64,000 nucleotides of DNA from Polaribacter sp. L3A8 (lineage in GTDB: Bacteria > Bacteroidota > Bacteroidia > Flavobacteriales > Flavobacteriaceae), in assembly GCF_009796785.1 (NCBI RefSeq), contig NZ_CP047026.1, positions 310,001 to 374,000 on the forward strand, written 5' to 3'. Position numbers and translations under genes: made by a program. The stretch's first letter is position 1; each line of letters begins with the position of its first letter. Positions 1 through 10,173 of this stretch are shown piece by piece. The notes beneath the pieces are model-generated. The model did not search any database. It saw only the letters and a list, made by a program, of their open reading frames with translations, and was not told the origin of the DNA.

Positions 1-1016
1 TCAAGCGAATATACGTAGAAGAAAGAGAGTTTGTAAATATAGATGCTACTGATAAAGGATCTTTAACCATTTTAAAAGCAGTTTTTGGAAAGTTTAAGCC
101 AGAAACTAAAGAGGTACCTAAATATTATAAAATATTTGATATTACAGAGAAAATTAAAGGCATGGTATCCTCTGGAGTTTTAGAAATTCCGATAGAAAAA
201 TCTTTAATAGATGGTAATGTTCCCGAAGGTAAAAACAAAGTATTGCGTGTTACTTTTTCTACGGATGGGGTAGAGCATGTTGTTTCTGTTCCGGAAGGAA
301 GAGTGCTTAATCTGTCTAAAGATATTTCTAAAACAAAACTGGTTAATACTAATGGAAAAGTAAATTGGGTAACACCTTATCCAGGAGAAATAACATACCA
401 AACTTCTTTGGGTAAGAATAAAACGATTAAAGTAAAATCGGTTCCAAAACCAATAGAGTTAGTAGGTGACTGGAATATAGAATTTAAAGAAAATTTAAGT
501 ACACCAATTAAAACCGTATTTAATAATTTGGTATCGTGGTCTAATTCAGATAATAATGCTATTAAATATTATTCAGGAACAGCAGCATATCAAAAAAACT
601 TTAATATTTCTAAAAAGATATTTAAAAAAGACACCTCTTTTGAGTTAGATTTAGGAAGTGTTGGTGTAATAGCAGAAGTAATTATAAATGGTAAAAATGC
701 AGGTATATTGTGGAAAGCACCGTTTAGAATTAATATTGATGATTTTGTAAAAGCAGGACAAAATACGCTAGAAGTTAGGGTAACCAACCTGTGGCCAAAT
801 CGTTTAATTGGAGACGAAAATTTATCGTTAGATTTTGAAAGAAAAGGAGAAAAAACAAAAAGCTTACCAGATTGGTTGCTAAATAATACACAACGACCTT
901 CAAATAGAACTACGTTTTCATCATGGAAGCATTATAATAAAAATGATGCATTGTTAACTTCAGGACTTTTAGGGCCTGTTAAAATTAATATATCAGTAGT
1001 AAAAAATATAAAATAA
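1..1016 (+). CDS. GH106-type alpha-L-rhamnosidase, C-terminal part (5' end outside window)
   Basis: The reading frame is already open at base 3 with no stop before 1016, so the gene begins upstream of the window; the ATG at 162 is internal. The last ~190 residues form a GH2-like sugar-binding beta-sandwich with the run of motifs I associate with GH106 rhamnosidases: LVGDWNIEF, then LVSWS, IKYYSGTAAY, LDLGSV, INGKNAGILWKAPFR and VTNLWPNRLIGDENL. GH106 enzymes remove terminal alpha-L-rhamnose from polysaccharides, normally in the periplasm. The catalytic domain is not in view, so activity cannot be judged. The next gene starts 25 bp downstream on the same strand, consistent with one degradative operon and with the rhamnose catabolic genes at 12.8-20.4 kb. 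A different GH2-like hydrolase is less likely. Confidence 0.8.
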   Translation, partial: KRIYVEEREFVNIDATDKGSLTILKAVFGKFKPETKEVPKYYKIFDITEKIKGMVSSGVLEIPIEKSLIDGNVPEGKNKVLRVTFSTDGVEHVVSVPEGRVLNLSKDISKTKLVNTNGKVNWVTPYPGEITYQTSLGKNKTIKVKSVPKPIELVGDWNIEFKENLSTPIKTVFNNLVSWSNSDNNAIKYYSGTAAYQKNFNISKKIFKKDTSFELDLGSVGVIAEVIINGKNAGILWKAPFRINIDDFVKAGQNTLEVRVTNLWPNRLIGDENLSLDFERKGEKTKSLPDWLLNNTQRPSNRTTFSSWKHYNKNDALLTSGLLGPVKINISVVKNIK

Positions 1017-1041
1017 TATTTAAAATATTAAACTAAATAAA

Positions 1042-4000
1042 ATGAAAAAAATATTATTAACTTTATTTTTGCTTAAGGTGTTGTTTCTATCAGCACAATC
1101 TCTGCAACATCCAGTTATTTGGACAACGGCTTCAGATAAATCAGAGGTTTTATCTAAAATTAATGATTACAACTGGGCAAGTAGTATTGTAACAAAAGCA
1201 AAAGCTGCTGTAGATGATAAAGTTTCAACCCACATTACAAATCCTTTAGCAATTCTTAATACAATACCAGCATTAGCTACAGATGATAACTTGTCAGAAT
1301 CTCAGGCTATAACAAATGGGGCACATTCAAAAGTACTTAATTATGCATCATACGCAGCGATGATTTATCATCTTACTGGAGAAGAAAAATATGCACAGTT
1401 TGCATCAGATATTCTTTGGTATTATATAGAGCAAATTGCTTCACGAACGCCAAGTAATACAGCAATGAGTGGAAGTGATTTTTATGATCCCAGATCTGGC
1501 TACGCACAATTTGCAATAGCTTATGATTTTATGGTAAACTACTTAAAGTTACCAAGTACACAAGTGTATCAGAAATCTACAGGTACTAAGATTGCATTTG
1601 ATAACACAAAGGCACAAACAGCTGTTTATAATATAGCTATGAATGCATTGCATGAACATGGTGGAGCAGATACTAAATATGGAAAAACGGTTAGCAATCA
1701 TCCTATATTAAGAGCGCCAGGTGTGTTGTTTAGCATTCTTTGTGTAGAAGATGATACCGAACGAGAACGTATGTTTAATGTGTTTTGGAATGTAGGTACA
1801 AAAGAGCAAAATTCGTTTACTAAAACCATCTTACCTATGTTTGGAGAACAAGGTATATGGCCTGAAGCAGTGAGTTACAGTTTTATGCAGAATATTACAT
1901 TGGTATTGAACCTAGTGGATAGACTTAAACCAGAATTAAATGTAATGAATAATAATATGCATATTCTAGATGGGAACTTTTTGTTTGATAACTTAAGAAT
2001 GCCAAATAGACGTTTTGTGCGTTATGGAGATTCGCATAGAGATAATGATGGTACAGCGCAATTGTATAGATATACATTAAATTTGGCTTCTAGAAAAAGC
2101 TTTGATTCCTATGAGCAAAAAGCTAAAGTTGCATTAAAACAATCATATGATGCTGATGGAGGCTACAATCCACCTGTGCCTATATCTACTTTTGGAAACT
2201 TTTACGCTTTTGAACAATTATTTTGGGGGATAAATATACCTGAAACGATAGAAGGAGAAATTAATTTTCAGAAACCAACAGTAGTTATTAAACATGCAGG
2301 TGTAGCGTTACAACGTAATTATGTAGAAGACAATAATGAAGATTATGGGCTGTGTGGTATTATTGGAGGGGGCACACTATGTACATTCTCATGCTACTGG
2401 AATTACTATGGAGTTATACGGCGCAGATTATATTATGTCTGCTAATGCTGGATTACCAAAAACACTTGCAGAAAGAAAAGAACCTGAACATGAGAATTAT
2501 TTTTGGAGACATGCAGGTAACAATACCATGATTGTAAATGGTACTACTCATGGGATACAACCAGGCTCTTGGAATACAGATTCGTATTTATGGATGAATA
2601 CAACTGTTAATGTTGCTGCAGAACCAAAACATTTAGAAGATCCAATTAATCCGAATTTTAGTTTTGCTACGCAGTTTTTAGATGATACTGTAAATAATGA
2701 TCAGCAAAAAAGAACACTCAGTACCATTAGAACAAGTGAAACTACGGGTTATTATTTTGATATGTTCCGCTCTAAATCTTTAGGGACTAATAATTTTCAT
2801 GACTATATTTATCACAATTTAGGAGATGTTACAAACATTATGACAATGGATGGAACAGAATTACCTGTTTCTGCAACCACTAGATATCAAAATGATATAG
2901 GAGACCTACAGAAATCTCCAGGGTGGCGCTTTTTTGAAGATACTAACGTTACACAATCAACAGATGCCGCAATACAAGTTCGTTTTGATTTAAATGAAAC
3001 CAATACCTACATGAATATGTTTGCTGCTTCTGGTGTTTCTAGAGAATATACAAAAGCACTTGGACCAGCAACCCGAGAAGCAAAAGGGGGCTATATTAAT
3101 AAAAAAACGCAAATTGTAGCTGTAAGACAACAAGGTGAAGCTTGGAATAAACCTTATGTATATATTTTTGAACCTTCTAAATCTACCAATACAAGCGTAA
3201 AATCTACAGAGCATTTGTATAGAGGAAATGTTATTGTAGGAGCAAAAGTAAAAAGTCAAATAGGCGATAAAGTAGTTACAGATTATGTAATTTGTCAAGA
3301 AGATGCATCTAAAGTATTGAGTTTACCTGATGTTGGAATTGAGTTTACAGGGCATTTTGCAGTGGTGCGTCATGAGCAAACTTTAGATAAGGCATACGTT
3401 ACTTTATATATTGGAGAAGGAACTAGTCTTACTTATGGAGAGCATTCATTGAATGCAGATACAACTAAAAAGGGACAAAAAGTTATTGAAGTTTCGGCAG
3501 ATTTAAGTCGTGTTGTAGGTTTTAAAGATTTGAAGAATAATCAAGAAATACCAAAAGGAAGTGATTTATCGGTAGAAGCCATTGTTGGATCCGATTTTAC
3601 TGAAGCTACACTATATGTAAATAATGTAAATGTAGGCACTTTAACAGAGGAACCTTACGTATGGTCATCAATACCAGAATTAACAAATATGACAGAACTT
3701 TCATATTTAATTAAAATCGAGGTAAAAGATTCAGAAGGTAAAATAGAAGAAAGAACGCTTACCATTTTAACTCCTAATCAATGGGCATATACTACAGACA
3801 ACAAACCACATTCAATTCCGGGGAAAATAGAATTTGAACATTATGATAATGGAGGTATTGATATTGCTTATTGGGATAAAAAAAATCAAAATAGCTCATC
3901 ATTTAGACCTACTGAAATGGTAGATATTAGTACGAATGGCGAAACTGTTAGAGATATTAAATCTGGAGAATGGTTAGAGTTTACTATTGATGTTGCTCAA

Positions 4001-4522
4001 TCTGGTAATTATGATTTAGAAGTAACGCATCAAACAAGACGAAGCCCTGCATTTAAGCAGCTTACAGTGTCTTTTCCTGATGAAAATGTTACATTTTTAA
4101 GCGATATAATATTAACGAATACAGGTTCTGGTACTTATTTAACCGAGACTATAGGGAGTATTGATTTAGAAGCAGGAACCCATGTGTTAAGGTTTAGTTT
4201 ACTAGATTTTGGTTTTGATTTAGATTCTTTTGAATTTAAATTAAAAAGTTTGTCATTGCCAGAAGATATCATAACAAATAAATCAGAAATAAAAGTGTAC
4301 CCAAACCCAACAATTAATTCGTTTACAATAAAATTAACTAAAATGGTTTGGGAAAGTTTGAGTATTTACAACGTTTTAGGTAAAAAAGTATATCGTAATA
4401 ATTCGGGTAAAGAAGAGCTTTTTATTGATGTAAAAGAAAGTAAGATGAAAAGTGGATTGTACTTTTTAGTGATTGGAGATTCTTTTGGAAAACAACACAC
4501 AAAAAAAATAATTGTTAAATAA
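1042..4522 (+). pseudogene. Secreted heparinase II/III-like polysaccharide lyase with CBM and T9SS tail, frameshifted
   Basis: Two overlapping frames (1042-2445 and 2336-4522) join into one protein of about 1159 residues if one G is removed from the G5 run at 2368-2372. The intact paralogue at 6138-8606 runs straight through this point with GIIGGAHYVHSH, whereas here the frame breaks after GIIGG. Order of parts: signal peptide (residues 1-19); alpha/alpha-toroid region and heparinase-like beta-sandwich (to about nt 3480); an Ig-like domain (about 3484-3770); a CBM6-like beta-sandwich (about 3805-4245); and a T9SS type A sorting domain with YPNP near nt 4300, ending KKIIVK. The intact form would be exported across the outer membrane and anchored or released. 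A role as ulvan lyase or related uronate-polysaccharide lyase/dehydratase is inferred from neighbours. A sequencing error, a recent mutation or a variable G tract would all look the same here. Confidence 0.75.
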
Positions 4523-4534
4523 TACTATAAAAAG

Positions 4535-6019
4535 ATGAAAAAAGTATGTTACTTAGTATTGTTACCGTTGCTGTTTTTAACTTGTACTACTAAAGATAGA
4601 AAAACAGCAGAAGAATTACATCCTAAAAACCCCAACGTTTTATTTATTGCTGTTGATGATTTAAATACTTGGTTGGGATGTTTAAATAACTATTCTAATA
4701 CCAAAACGCCTAATATAGATAGGTTGGCAGCAAAAGGAGTTTTGTTTTCAAATGCACATTGTCAGGCACCATTATGTGGCCCATCTAGAGCATCGTTAAT
4801 GACGGGTTTACGTCCTTCTACAACAGGTATTTATGGTATGATTTCTGATGACAAAATTCGTCGTCCTGATAATCCATCAACAAAAGAAATTACCTTTTTA
4901 CCTGAGTATTTTAAAAATAACGGCTACCATACCATGGGAATAGGAAAGTTGTTTCATAAATACGCACCAAAAGGTTTATTTGATGATGAAGGAGGGCGTG
5001 TTAATGGCTTTGGTCCATTACCAAAAAAACGTTTTGTTTGGGACGGTGTTGGAACAGCAAATAAAAACTACGGACATACCAGCACAGATTGGGGCGCTTT
5101 TCCTGAGCAAGACTCTTTAATGCCAGATCATAAATCTGCAAATTGGGCGGTAGAACGTTTAAAAAGAAACTATAACAAACCATTTTTTATGGGAGTAGGT
5201 TTTTTAAGACCTCATGTGCCTTTTTATGTGCCTCAAAAATGGTTTGATATGCATCCAATAGAGGGCATTGACGTTGCTCCGTATTTAGAGGATGATTTAA
5301 ATGATGTACCTCCAATAGGTCTTGCCATTAACGATTTACCAATGATGCCTTCTACAAAATGGGCAAAAGAAAGTGGAGAGTGGAAAAAAATTATACAAGC
5401 TTATTTGGCATGTATTAGTTATGTAGATTATGAGGTGGGGCGTGTGTTAGATGCGCTAGAAAATAGTGAATACGCTAACAATACCGTAATAGTGTTGTGG
5501 TCTGATCATGGATATCGAATGGGCGAAAAAGGAACTTTTGCTAAGCATGCTTTATGGGAACCAGCAACAAAAGCACCATTAATGTTTGCTGCGCCAAACT
5601 TACCTAAAGGCAAGGTAGTTAATACGCCAGTAGAAATGCTGTCTATTTACCCAACACTTTTAGAGTTATGTAATCTTCCTGCTTACGATAGAAATGAAGG
5701 GGTTAGTTTAGTATCTACCATGACAAGTGAAAAAGAAGTAAAGAATGCTTATGCTCTTACTACTTATGGGATGAATAATCATGCTGTAAAAGCTAACGGA
5801 TTTCGTTTTATACAATATGAAGATGGTTCGCAAGAATTATACGACCATAGTAATGATCCAAACGAATTTACAAACTTAGCAGAAAACCCTAAATATGCAA
5901 ATGAAATTGAAAAACTTAAAAAATATTTGCCAAAAGTAAATAGAAAATGGGATAAAAATTCTGCATACAATTATCAGCCTTATTTTAAAGAACAAAAGGC
6001 AAGATTAACTGCAGAATAA
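4535..6019 (+). CDS. S1 family sulfatase, iduronate-2-sulfatase type, lipoprotein
   Basis: A 494-residue arylsulfatase-superfamily enzyme. Cys81 in CGPSRASLMTG is the residue converted to formylglycine; it matches the C-x-P-S-R signature. The metal-binding Asp pair is at 41-42 (AVDDLN), and a second metal motif WSDHGYRMGEKG lies near residue 325. The order and spacing, with TPNIDRLAAKG and the FLRPHVPFYVP segment, resemble iduronate-2-sulfatase-like members (subfamily S1_7 by recollection). The N-terminus MKKVCYLVLLPLLFLTC looks like a lipoprotein signal with Cys17, so it probably sits in the periplasm. It starts 12 bp after the lyase and is likely co-transcribed. It would remove sulfate from an ulvan-type oligosaccharide; the exact position attacked is not shown by sequence. 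Confidence 0.88.
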   Translation: MKKVCYLVLLPLLFLTCTTKDRKTAEELHPKNPNVLFIAVDDLNTWLGCLNNYSNTKTPNIDRLAAKGVLFSNAHCQAPLCGPSRASLMTGLRPSTTGIYGMISDDKIRRPDNPSTKEITFLPEYFKNNGYHTMGIGKLFHKYAPKGLFDDEGGRVNGFGPLPKKRFVWDGVGTANKNYGHTSTDWGAFPEQDSLMPDHKSANWAVERLKRNYNKPFFMGVGFLRPHVPFYVPQKWFDMHPIEGIDVAPYLEDDLNDVPPIGLAINDLPMMPSTKWAKESGEWKKIIQAYLACISYVDYEVGRVLDALENSEYANNTVIVLWSDHGYRMGEKGTFAKHALWEPATKAPLMFAAPNLPKGKVVNTPVEMLSIYPTLLELCNLPAYDRNEGVSLVSTMTSEKEVKNAYALTTYGMNNHAVKANGFRFIQYEDGSQELYDHSNDPNEFTNLAENPKYANEIEKLKKYLPKVNRKWDKNSAYNYQPYFKEQKARLTAE

Positions 6020-6056
6020 GAAAGTTTTATTTAACGTAGCACATTGTAAATAAATG

Positions 6057-6108
6057 CACCTAGTATACATTTTTAGTTAAAATAAACTATTAAAATGTGT
6101 ACCAGGTG
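6057..6108 (+). terminator. Strong intercistronic hairpin, possible attenuator
   Basis: The 118-bp gap between the sulfatase and the second lyase contains an inverted repeat: the left arm CACCTAGTATACATTTT (from 6057) pairs with the right arm AAAATGTGTACCAGGTG (to 6108), about 17 bp with one mismatch and one G-U pair. TTTTT follows at 6109-6113. It could end or attenuate transcription of the first three genes, or protect a processed mRNA end. I see no clear -7 box between it and the ATG at 6138. Confidence 0.55.
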
Positions 6109-6137
6109 TTTTTAAATTGAAGTTATAATTAAAAAAT

Positions 6138-8606
6138 ATGATATTAAAAAAAATAGTATTAGTAACCTTGGTTATGGTAAATCTTTTTGTTTTTAAGGGT
6201 TTACAAGCACAATCTCTAAAACACCCTGTTATTTGGGTAACCGAAGCAGAAAGAGCAGATCTTTTAGAGAAAATAGACAAATATGATTGGGCAAAAAGTG
6301 TTGTAAACCAATTACATAAACGTGTTGATACTAAATTAAAGATACATCAAAGTAATCCTAATATTATTTTAAGTACTATTCCAGATTTTGCTAAACATGA
6401 TCGTGAAAACACAGAACGAAAAGCAAGCCCTATAGCCGCTGGACACAATAACGTTTTAACACTAGCATCAGAATCAGGAATGTTGTATTTTTTGACTAAA
6501 GATGAAAAGTACGCGCAATTTTCTGCCGATATTTTAGCGTATTATATAGATGTTATTGCACCGTTAACCCCAGAAACAACCACTATTTGTGGTAATGAGT
6601 TTTTTGATCCAAGAACCACTTATGCTCCCTTTGCTATCGCTTACGATTTTATATATAATTATTTAACAAAGCCTAATATAAAGGTATACAACAAAGCAAA
6701 AAATACTCGTGTAGCTTTCAATAATAATAAAGCTCAAAAAGCCATTGCAAATATAGTTGGTAATGTAATGCAAGAGTACGGTAAACCAGACGAACACGGT
6801 AAAATAGTTTCTAATCACCCTATACTTACAGCTCCTGGCGCATTATTTAGTATATTTTGTATTGATGATGATGCAGAACGTAATCGTTTATTTAATGTCT
6901 TTTGGCAAAAAGGTACAGCGCATCAAAACTCATTTAAAAATACCATTTTACCTATGTTTGGAGAGCAAGGTATTTGGCCAGAATCATTAAGTTATAGTTT
7001 TATGCCTATTATAACAATGGTGTTGAATATAGTTGATAGAATTCATCCAGAAATGAATGTAACTCAAGATTATCAAAATATTTTTGAAGGTAATTTCCTT
7101 TTTGATCATTTAAGACATCCTAACAGAAAATTTGTTCGTTTTGGAGATTCTAAACGAAACAATGATGGAACACAAGACCTTTATAGGTACACATTAAGTA
7201 TTGCAGAAAGACGCGGATATTCTAATTTAAAAAAGCAAGCCCAAATAGCATTAAGTCAAGCATACACCGCCCAAGGCGGATATAAACCACGTATTACTAA
7301 TGACATTTTTAATAATTTTAAACCTCTAGAATTGTTTTGGGGACTTCCTATTCCAGCACATACTCAAGGTGATATTAATTTTAATAAACCAACAGTTTTA
7401 GTAAAACATGCAGGTGTTGCTTTGCAGCGTAATTATGTCGAAAAAAATAATGAATTATATGGTTTATCGGGTATTATTGGCGGAGCGCATTATGTGCATT
7501 CTCATTTAACAGGAATTTCTATGGAGCTTTATGGAGCAGGTTATATTATGGCACCTAATGCAGGACTTCCAAAATCTGTATCCGAAAGAAAAATACCATT
7601 ACACGAAAATTATTTTAGACTCTATGCGGGTAATAATACCGTAATTATAAATGGAACTTCTCATGGTTTACAGCCCGGATCTTGGAAAGATGGGGCGTAT
7701 GTTTGGCAAAATAAAACGGTTAATATAGCTTCGGAACCCAAACATTTAGAAAACCCAATTAGTAAAAACTTTAGTTTTGCAACCCAATTTTTAAACGATG
7801 ATGTTAATAAAGCAACACAGCAACGTACATTAAGTACAATTAGAACCAGCGACAAAACCGCTTATTATTTAGATGTTTTTAGATCTAAATCTTTAAATGA
7901 AAATAAATTTCATGATTATATTTATCATAATATTGGTGATGAAACCATAATTACAAACCGTAAAGATGATGTTTTAAAGGTAACTCCAACAAATCAATAT
8001 AAAAATGATATTGGAGACCCAGTGCAATCTCCTGGGTGGCGTTATTTTGAAAACACAAAAGTTACGAAGTCTACCAACAAGGCTGTTAATATTAGGTTTG
8101 ATATAAATGATGATAAGCGTTATATGCATATGTTTGTGCCAAAAGGAACAAATAGAACCTATACAAAAGCACTAACGCCGGCAACCAGAGAAGCAGAAGG
8201 AGATTATATAAATAAAAAAACACAAGTGTTAGCCATACGCCAAAAAGGTGAAGCTTGGGACAGACCTTTTATTGCTGTTTTAGAACCATCAACCACTAAA
8301 AAAGCAAGTGTACAAAGTATAGAACCTTTAATGGATGGTGCTAAAATAGTAGGCGCTAAGGTGGTATCAAAAGTAAAAAAACGTGTTATTACAGATTATA
8401 TAATTTCGCAAGAAAACCAGAATGCTACTTACAATAATATTAAATTGAATTTAACATTTAAAGGGCGTTTTGGCATTGTAAGAGTAGAGGAAGAAAAAAA
8501 TAAAAGCACTTATAGTTTGTATATTGGTGATGGAGAAACGTTGCGTTTTAAAATTTACAAAGTAACAAGTAATCAAGAAAAAAGTGCATTCAAAATATTT
8601 AAATAA
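6138..8606 (+). CDS. Heparinase II/III-like polysaccharide lyase, periplasmic paralogue
   Basis: An 822-residue protein closely related along its whole length to the broken gene at 1042-4522 (shared FGEQGIWPE, DPRTTYAPFAIAYDF, KPTVLVKHAGVALQRNY, GGAHYVHSH and LSTIRTSD segments). A signal peptide (residues 1-25, MILKKIVLV...LQAQ) precedes SLKHPVIW. The N-terminal half is predicted to be the helical toroid and residues ~410 to the end the beta-sandwich typical of heparinase II/III-like lyases. It lacks the Ig-like domain, CBM and T9SS tail of its sister, so it should stay in the periplasm. The conserved GGAHYVHSH region (near residue 445) probably lies at the active site. The BNR-type lyase starts 6 bp downstream. 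Ulvan-oligosaccharide lyase or dehydratase activity is inferred, not proven. Confidence 0.75.
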   Translation: MILKKIVLVTLVMVNLFVFKGLQAQSLKHPVIWVTEAERADLLEKIDKYDWAKSVVNQLHKRVDTKLKIHQSNPNIILSTIPDFAKHDRENTERKASPIAAGHNNVLTLASESGMLYFLTKDEKYAQFSADILAYYIDVIAPLTPETTTICGNEFFDPRTTYAPFAIAYDFIYNYLTKPNIKVYNKAKNTRVAFNNNKAQKAIANIVGNVMQEYGKPDEHGKIVSNHPILTAPGALFSIFCIDDDAERNRLFNVFWQKGTAHQNSFKNTILPMFGEQGIWPESLSYSFMPIITMVLNIVDRIHPEMNVTQDYQNIFEGNFLFDHLRHPNRKFVRFGDSKRNNDGTQDLYRYTLSIAERRGYSNLKKQAQIALSQAYTAQGGYKPRITNDIFNNFKPLELFWGLPIPAHTQGDINFNKPTVLVKHAGVALQRNYVEKNNELYGLSGIIGGAHYVHSHLTGISMELYGAGYIMAPNAGLPKSVSERKIPLHENYFRLYAGNNTVIINGTSHGLQPGSWKDGAYVWQNKTVNIASEPKHLENPISKNFSFATQFLNDDVNKATQQRTLSTIRTSDKTAYYLDVFRSKSLNENKFHDYIYHNIGDETIITNRKDDVLKVTPTNQYKNDIGDPVQSPGWRYFENTKVTKSTNKAVNIRFDINDDKRYMHMFVPKGTNRTYTKALTPATREAEGDYINKKTQVLAIRQKGEAWDRPFIAVLEPSTTKKASVQSIEPLMDGAKIVGAKVVSKVKKRVITDYIISQENQNATYNNIKLNLTFKGRFGIVRVEEEKNKSTYSLYIGDGETLRFKIYKVTSNQEKSAFKIFK

Positions 8607-8612
8607 TTAAAA

Positions 8613-10016
8613 ATGAATTTATCAGCATACAAAATATTATTAGTCTCAACATTTTGTTTGGTCTTAATATGTCCTGTTTTTTCGCAGGTAAAGGTTGTTA
8701 AAGAATATATTTCTGTTGTAGACAAAAATGCACTTATAGTGAATGGTAGGTTTTCTAGTGGTATAAACGGACGTACGTTTCAAAAAGATGCATTAATTTC
8801 ACATAAAGGGTTTCAATATTTGGTACATTATAATGCTGATCGTCGTGTTTGTTTAAGTAGACGAAAGTTGCCAAATGGATCGTGGAATACCATTCAATTT
8901 TTAGATTATCACTTTAAAAGTAACGATTCGCATAATTGTATTTCTATGGGTATTTGTCCTAATGATGGCACAATACATTTAGCTTTCGATCATCATGTTG
9001 ATGACTTACATTACCGTGTTTCTAAAAAAGGATTGGCAAACAACCCAGAAACGATGGCGTGGAATGTTGCTGCTTTTGGACCAATTATATCCGAATTAGA
9101 AAAAGATAAACCCATAGTTATTACCTATCCAAAATTTTGGCAAACTCCAGACGGAAATCTTCAATTTAACTATCGTGTTCGTGGTTCTGGTAACGGAGAT
9201 CGTATGTTGGTAGACTATAATGCAGAAACGGGAACTTGGGGAAACACACACCAAATTGATAGTGCAGAGGGCATTTTTAAAGATCAATTAGGAGTTAGTG
9301 AATCTAGATGTTCTTATCCTAACGGATATGATTATGATAACAATGGCATTCTTCATACAACTTGGACTTGGAGAGAAGATAGCCAAGGTGCTAACCACGA
9401 TTTAGTTTATGTTTATAGTGAAGATAATGGTAATTCTTGGAACAATAATTCAGGAAAACCTTTAGAAAATATAACACAAGTTAATTCGCCAGGTGTTGTT
9501 GTGCAATCTATACCGCATGTATTGGGGTTAATGAATGACCAAGGGCAAACAATTGATTCTAAAAACCAAGTGCACGTTGTTATGTATCATTCTACAGAAC
9601 AAACTATAAAAGATGCAGGTAGCTTTTTAGGCGAAACACGCTGGGGTCCAAAAGAGGCGAAACGTTATCATCATTACTGGAGAGATACAACAGGTAAATG
9701 GCATCACTTTGAAATGAATTTAAAAGTAGGTAATCGTCCAAAAATATTTGCCGATACGCAAGATAATTTAATTATGATTTATGCTGGTAATGATAATAAT
9801 AATTTGGTTATAGCTACGGCAACTGCTAAAAACAAATGGAAAGATTGGAGCATAACACATGTGGTAAAAGGTCCTTTTATTAATGATATGTTAGGCGATT
9901 TTTATAGATGGAAAAACGAAGGTGTTTTATCTATAATGGTACAAGACCAACCAAAGCGAAAAAGAAAAAAAAGTACTTTAAAAGTAGTGGATTTAACTTT
10001 TGAATCTAAGCTTTAA
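8613..10016 (+). CDS. BNR_4-type beta-propeller protein, PL24/PL25 ulvan lyase-like
   Basis: A 467-residue secreted protein: signal peptide about 1-24 (ending VFSQ), then a predicted beta-propeller. The segments LIVNGRFSSGINGRTFQ, NDSHNCISMGICPNDGTIH and LAFDHHVDDLHYRVSKKG match the style of PL24/PL25 ulvan lyases, which use a His/Tyr pair on a seven-bladed propeller. Candidate catalytic or binding residues are His107, His127-128 and His133; the later YHHYWRDTTGKWHHFE segment fits the same family. Ulvan lyases cut between rhamnose-3-sulfate and glucuronic or iduronic acid by beta-elimination. No T9SS tail is seen. It is the last gene of the cluster, 6 bp after the lyase paralogue. A non-catalytic BNR protein is possible but less likely in this setting. 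Confidence 0.72.
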   Translation: MNLSAYKILLVSTFCLVLICPVFSQVKVVKEYISVVDKNALIVNGRFSSGINGRTFQKDALISHKGFQYLVHYNADRRVCLSRRKLPNGSWNTIQFLDYHFKSNDSHNCISMGICPNDGTIHLAFDHHVDDLHYRVSKKGLANNPETMAWNVAAFGPIISELEKDKPIVITYPKFWQTPDGNLQFNYRVRGSGNGDRMLVDYNAETGTWGNTHQIDSAEGIFKDQLGVSESRCSYPNGYDYDNNGILHTTWTWREDSQGANHDLVYVYSEDNGNSWNNNSGKPLENITQVNSPGVVVQSIPHVLGLMNDQGQTIDSKNQVHVVMYHSTEQTIKDAGSFLGETRWGPKEAKRYHHYWRDTTGKWHHFEMNLKVGNRPKIFADTQDNLIMIYAGNDNNNLVIATATAKNKWKDWSITHVVKGPFINDMLGDFYRWKNEGVLSIMVQDQPKRKRKKSTLKVVDLTFESKL

Positions 10017-10042
10017 ATAATTTATAATTGAATTATTTAAAG
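10011..10042 (+). terminator. AT-rich palindromic hairpin after the lyase operon
   Basis: CTTTAAATAATT (10011-10022) and AATTATTTAAAG (10031-10042) are perfect 12-bp arms around an 8-nt loop. The stop codon of the BNR gene lies within the left arm. There is no U tract just after it, so it is a weak terminator candidate or an mRNA-end stabiliser. The remaining bases to the convergent regulator gene at 10174 hold nothing else I recognise. Confidence 0.4.
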
Positions 10043-10173
10043 ATGAAATTATATACGCATTTATTAGAACTACCGTGTTTTAATCTTTTAATAGTTTTTA
10101 TAAAAAAAAGCAGTGTACTTTCAGATGATTATTAAATTTAGGTTTTAGAAAACAACTTAATGTTTGCTTAAAA

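Noticed and set aside
2336..2445. Programmed frameshift signal in the lyase gene
   Set aside because: No slippery heptamer of the known A-AAA-AAG type; a G5 tract with an extra base is better read as mutation, slippage or sequence error.
6103..6137. CAGG before the second lyase as a regulon site
   Set aside because: At the fixed 23-bp distance there is no TAnnTTTG box, and the CAGG belongs to the hairpin arm.
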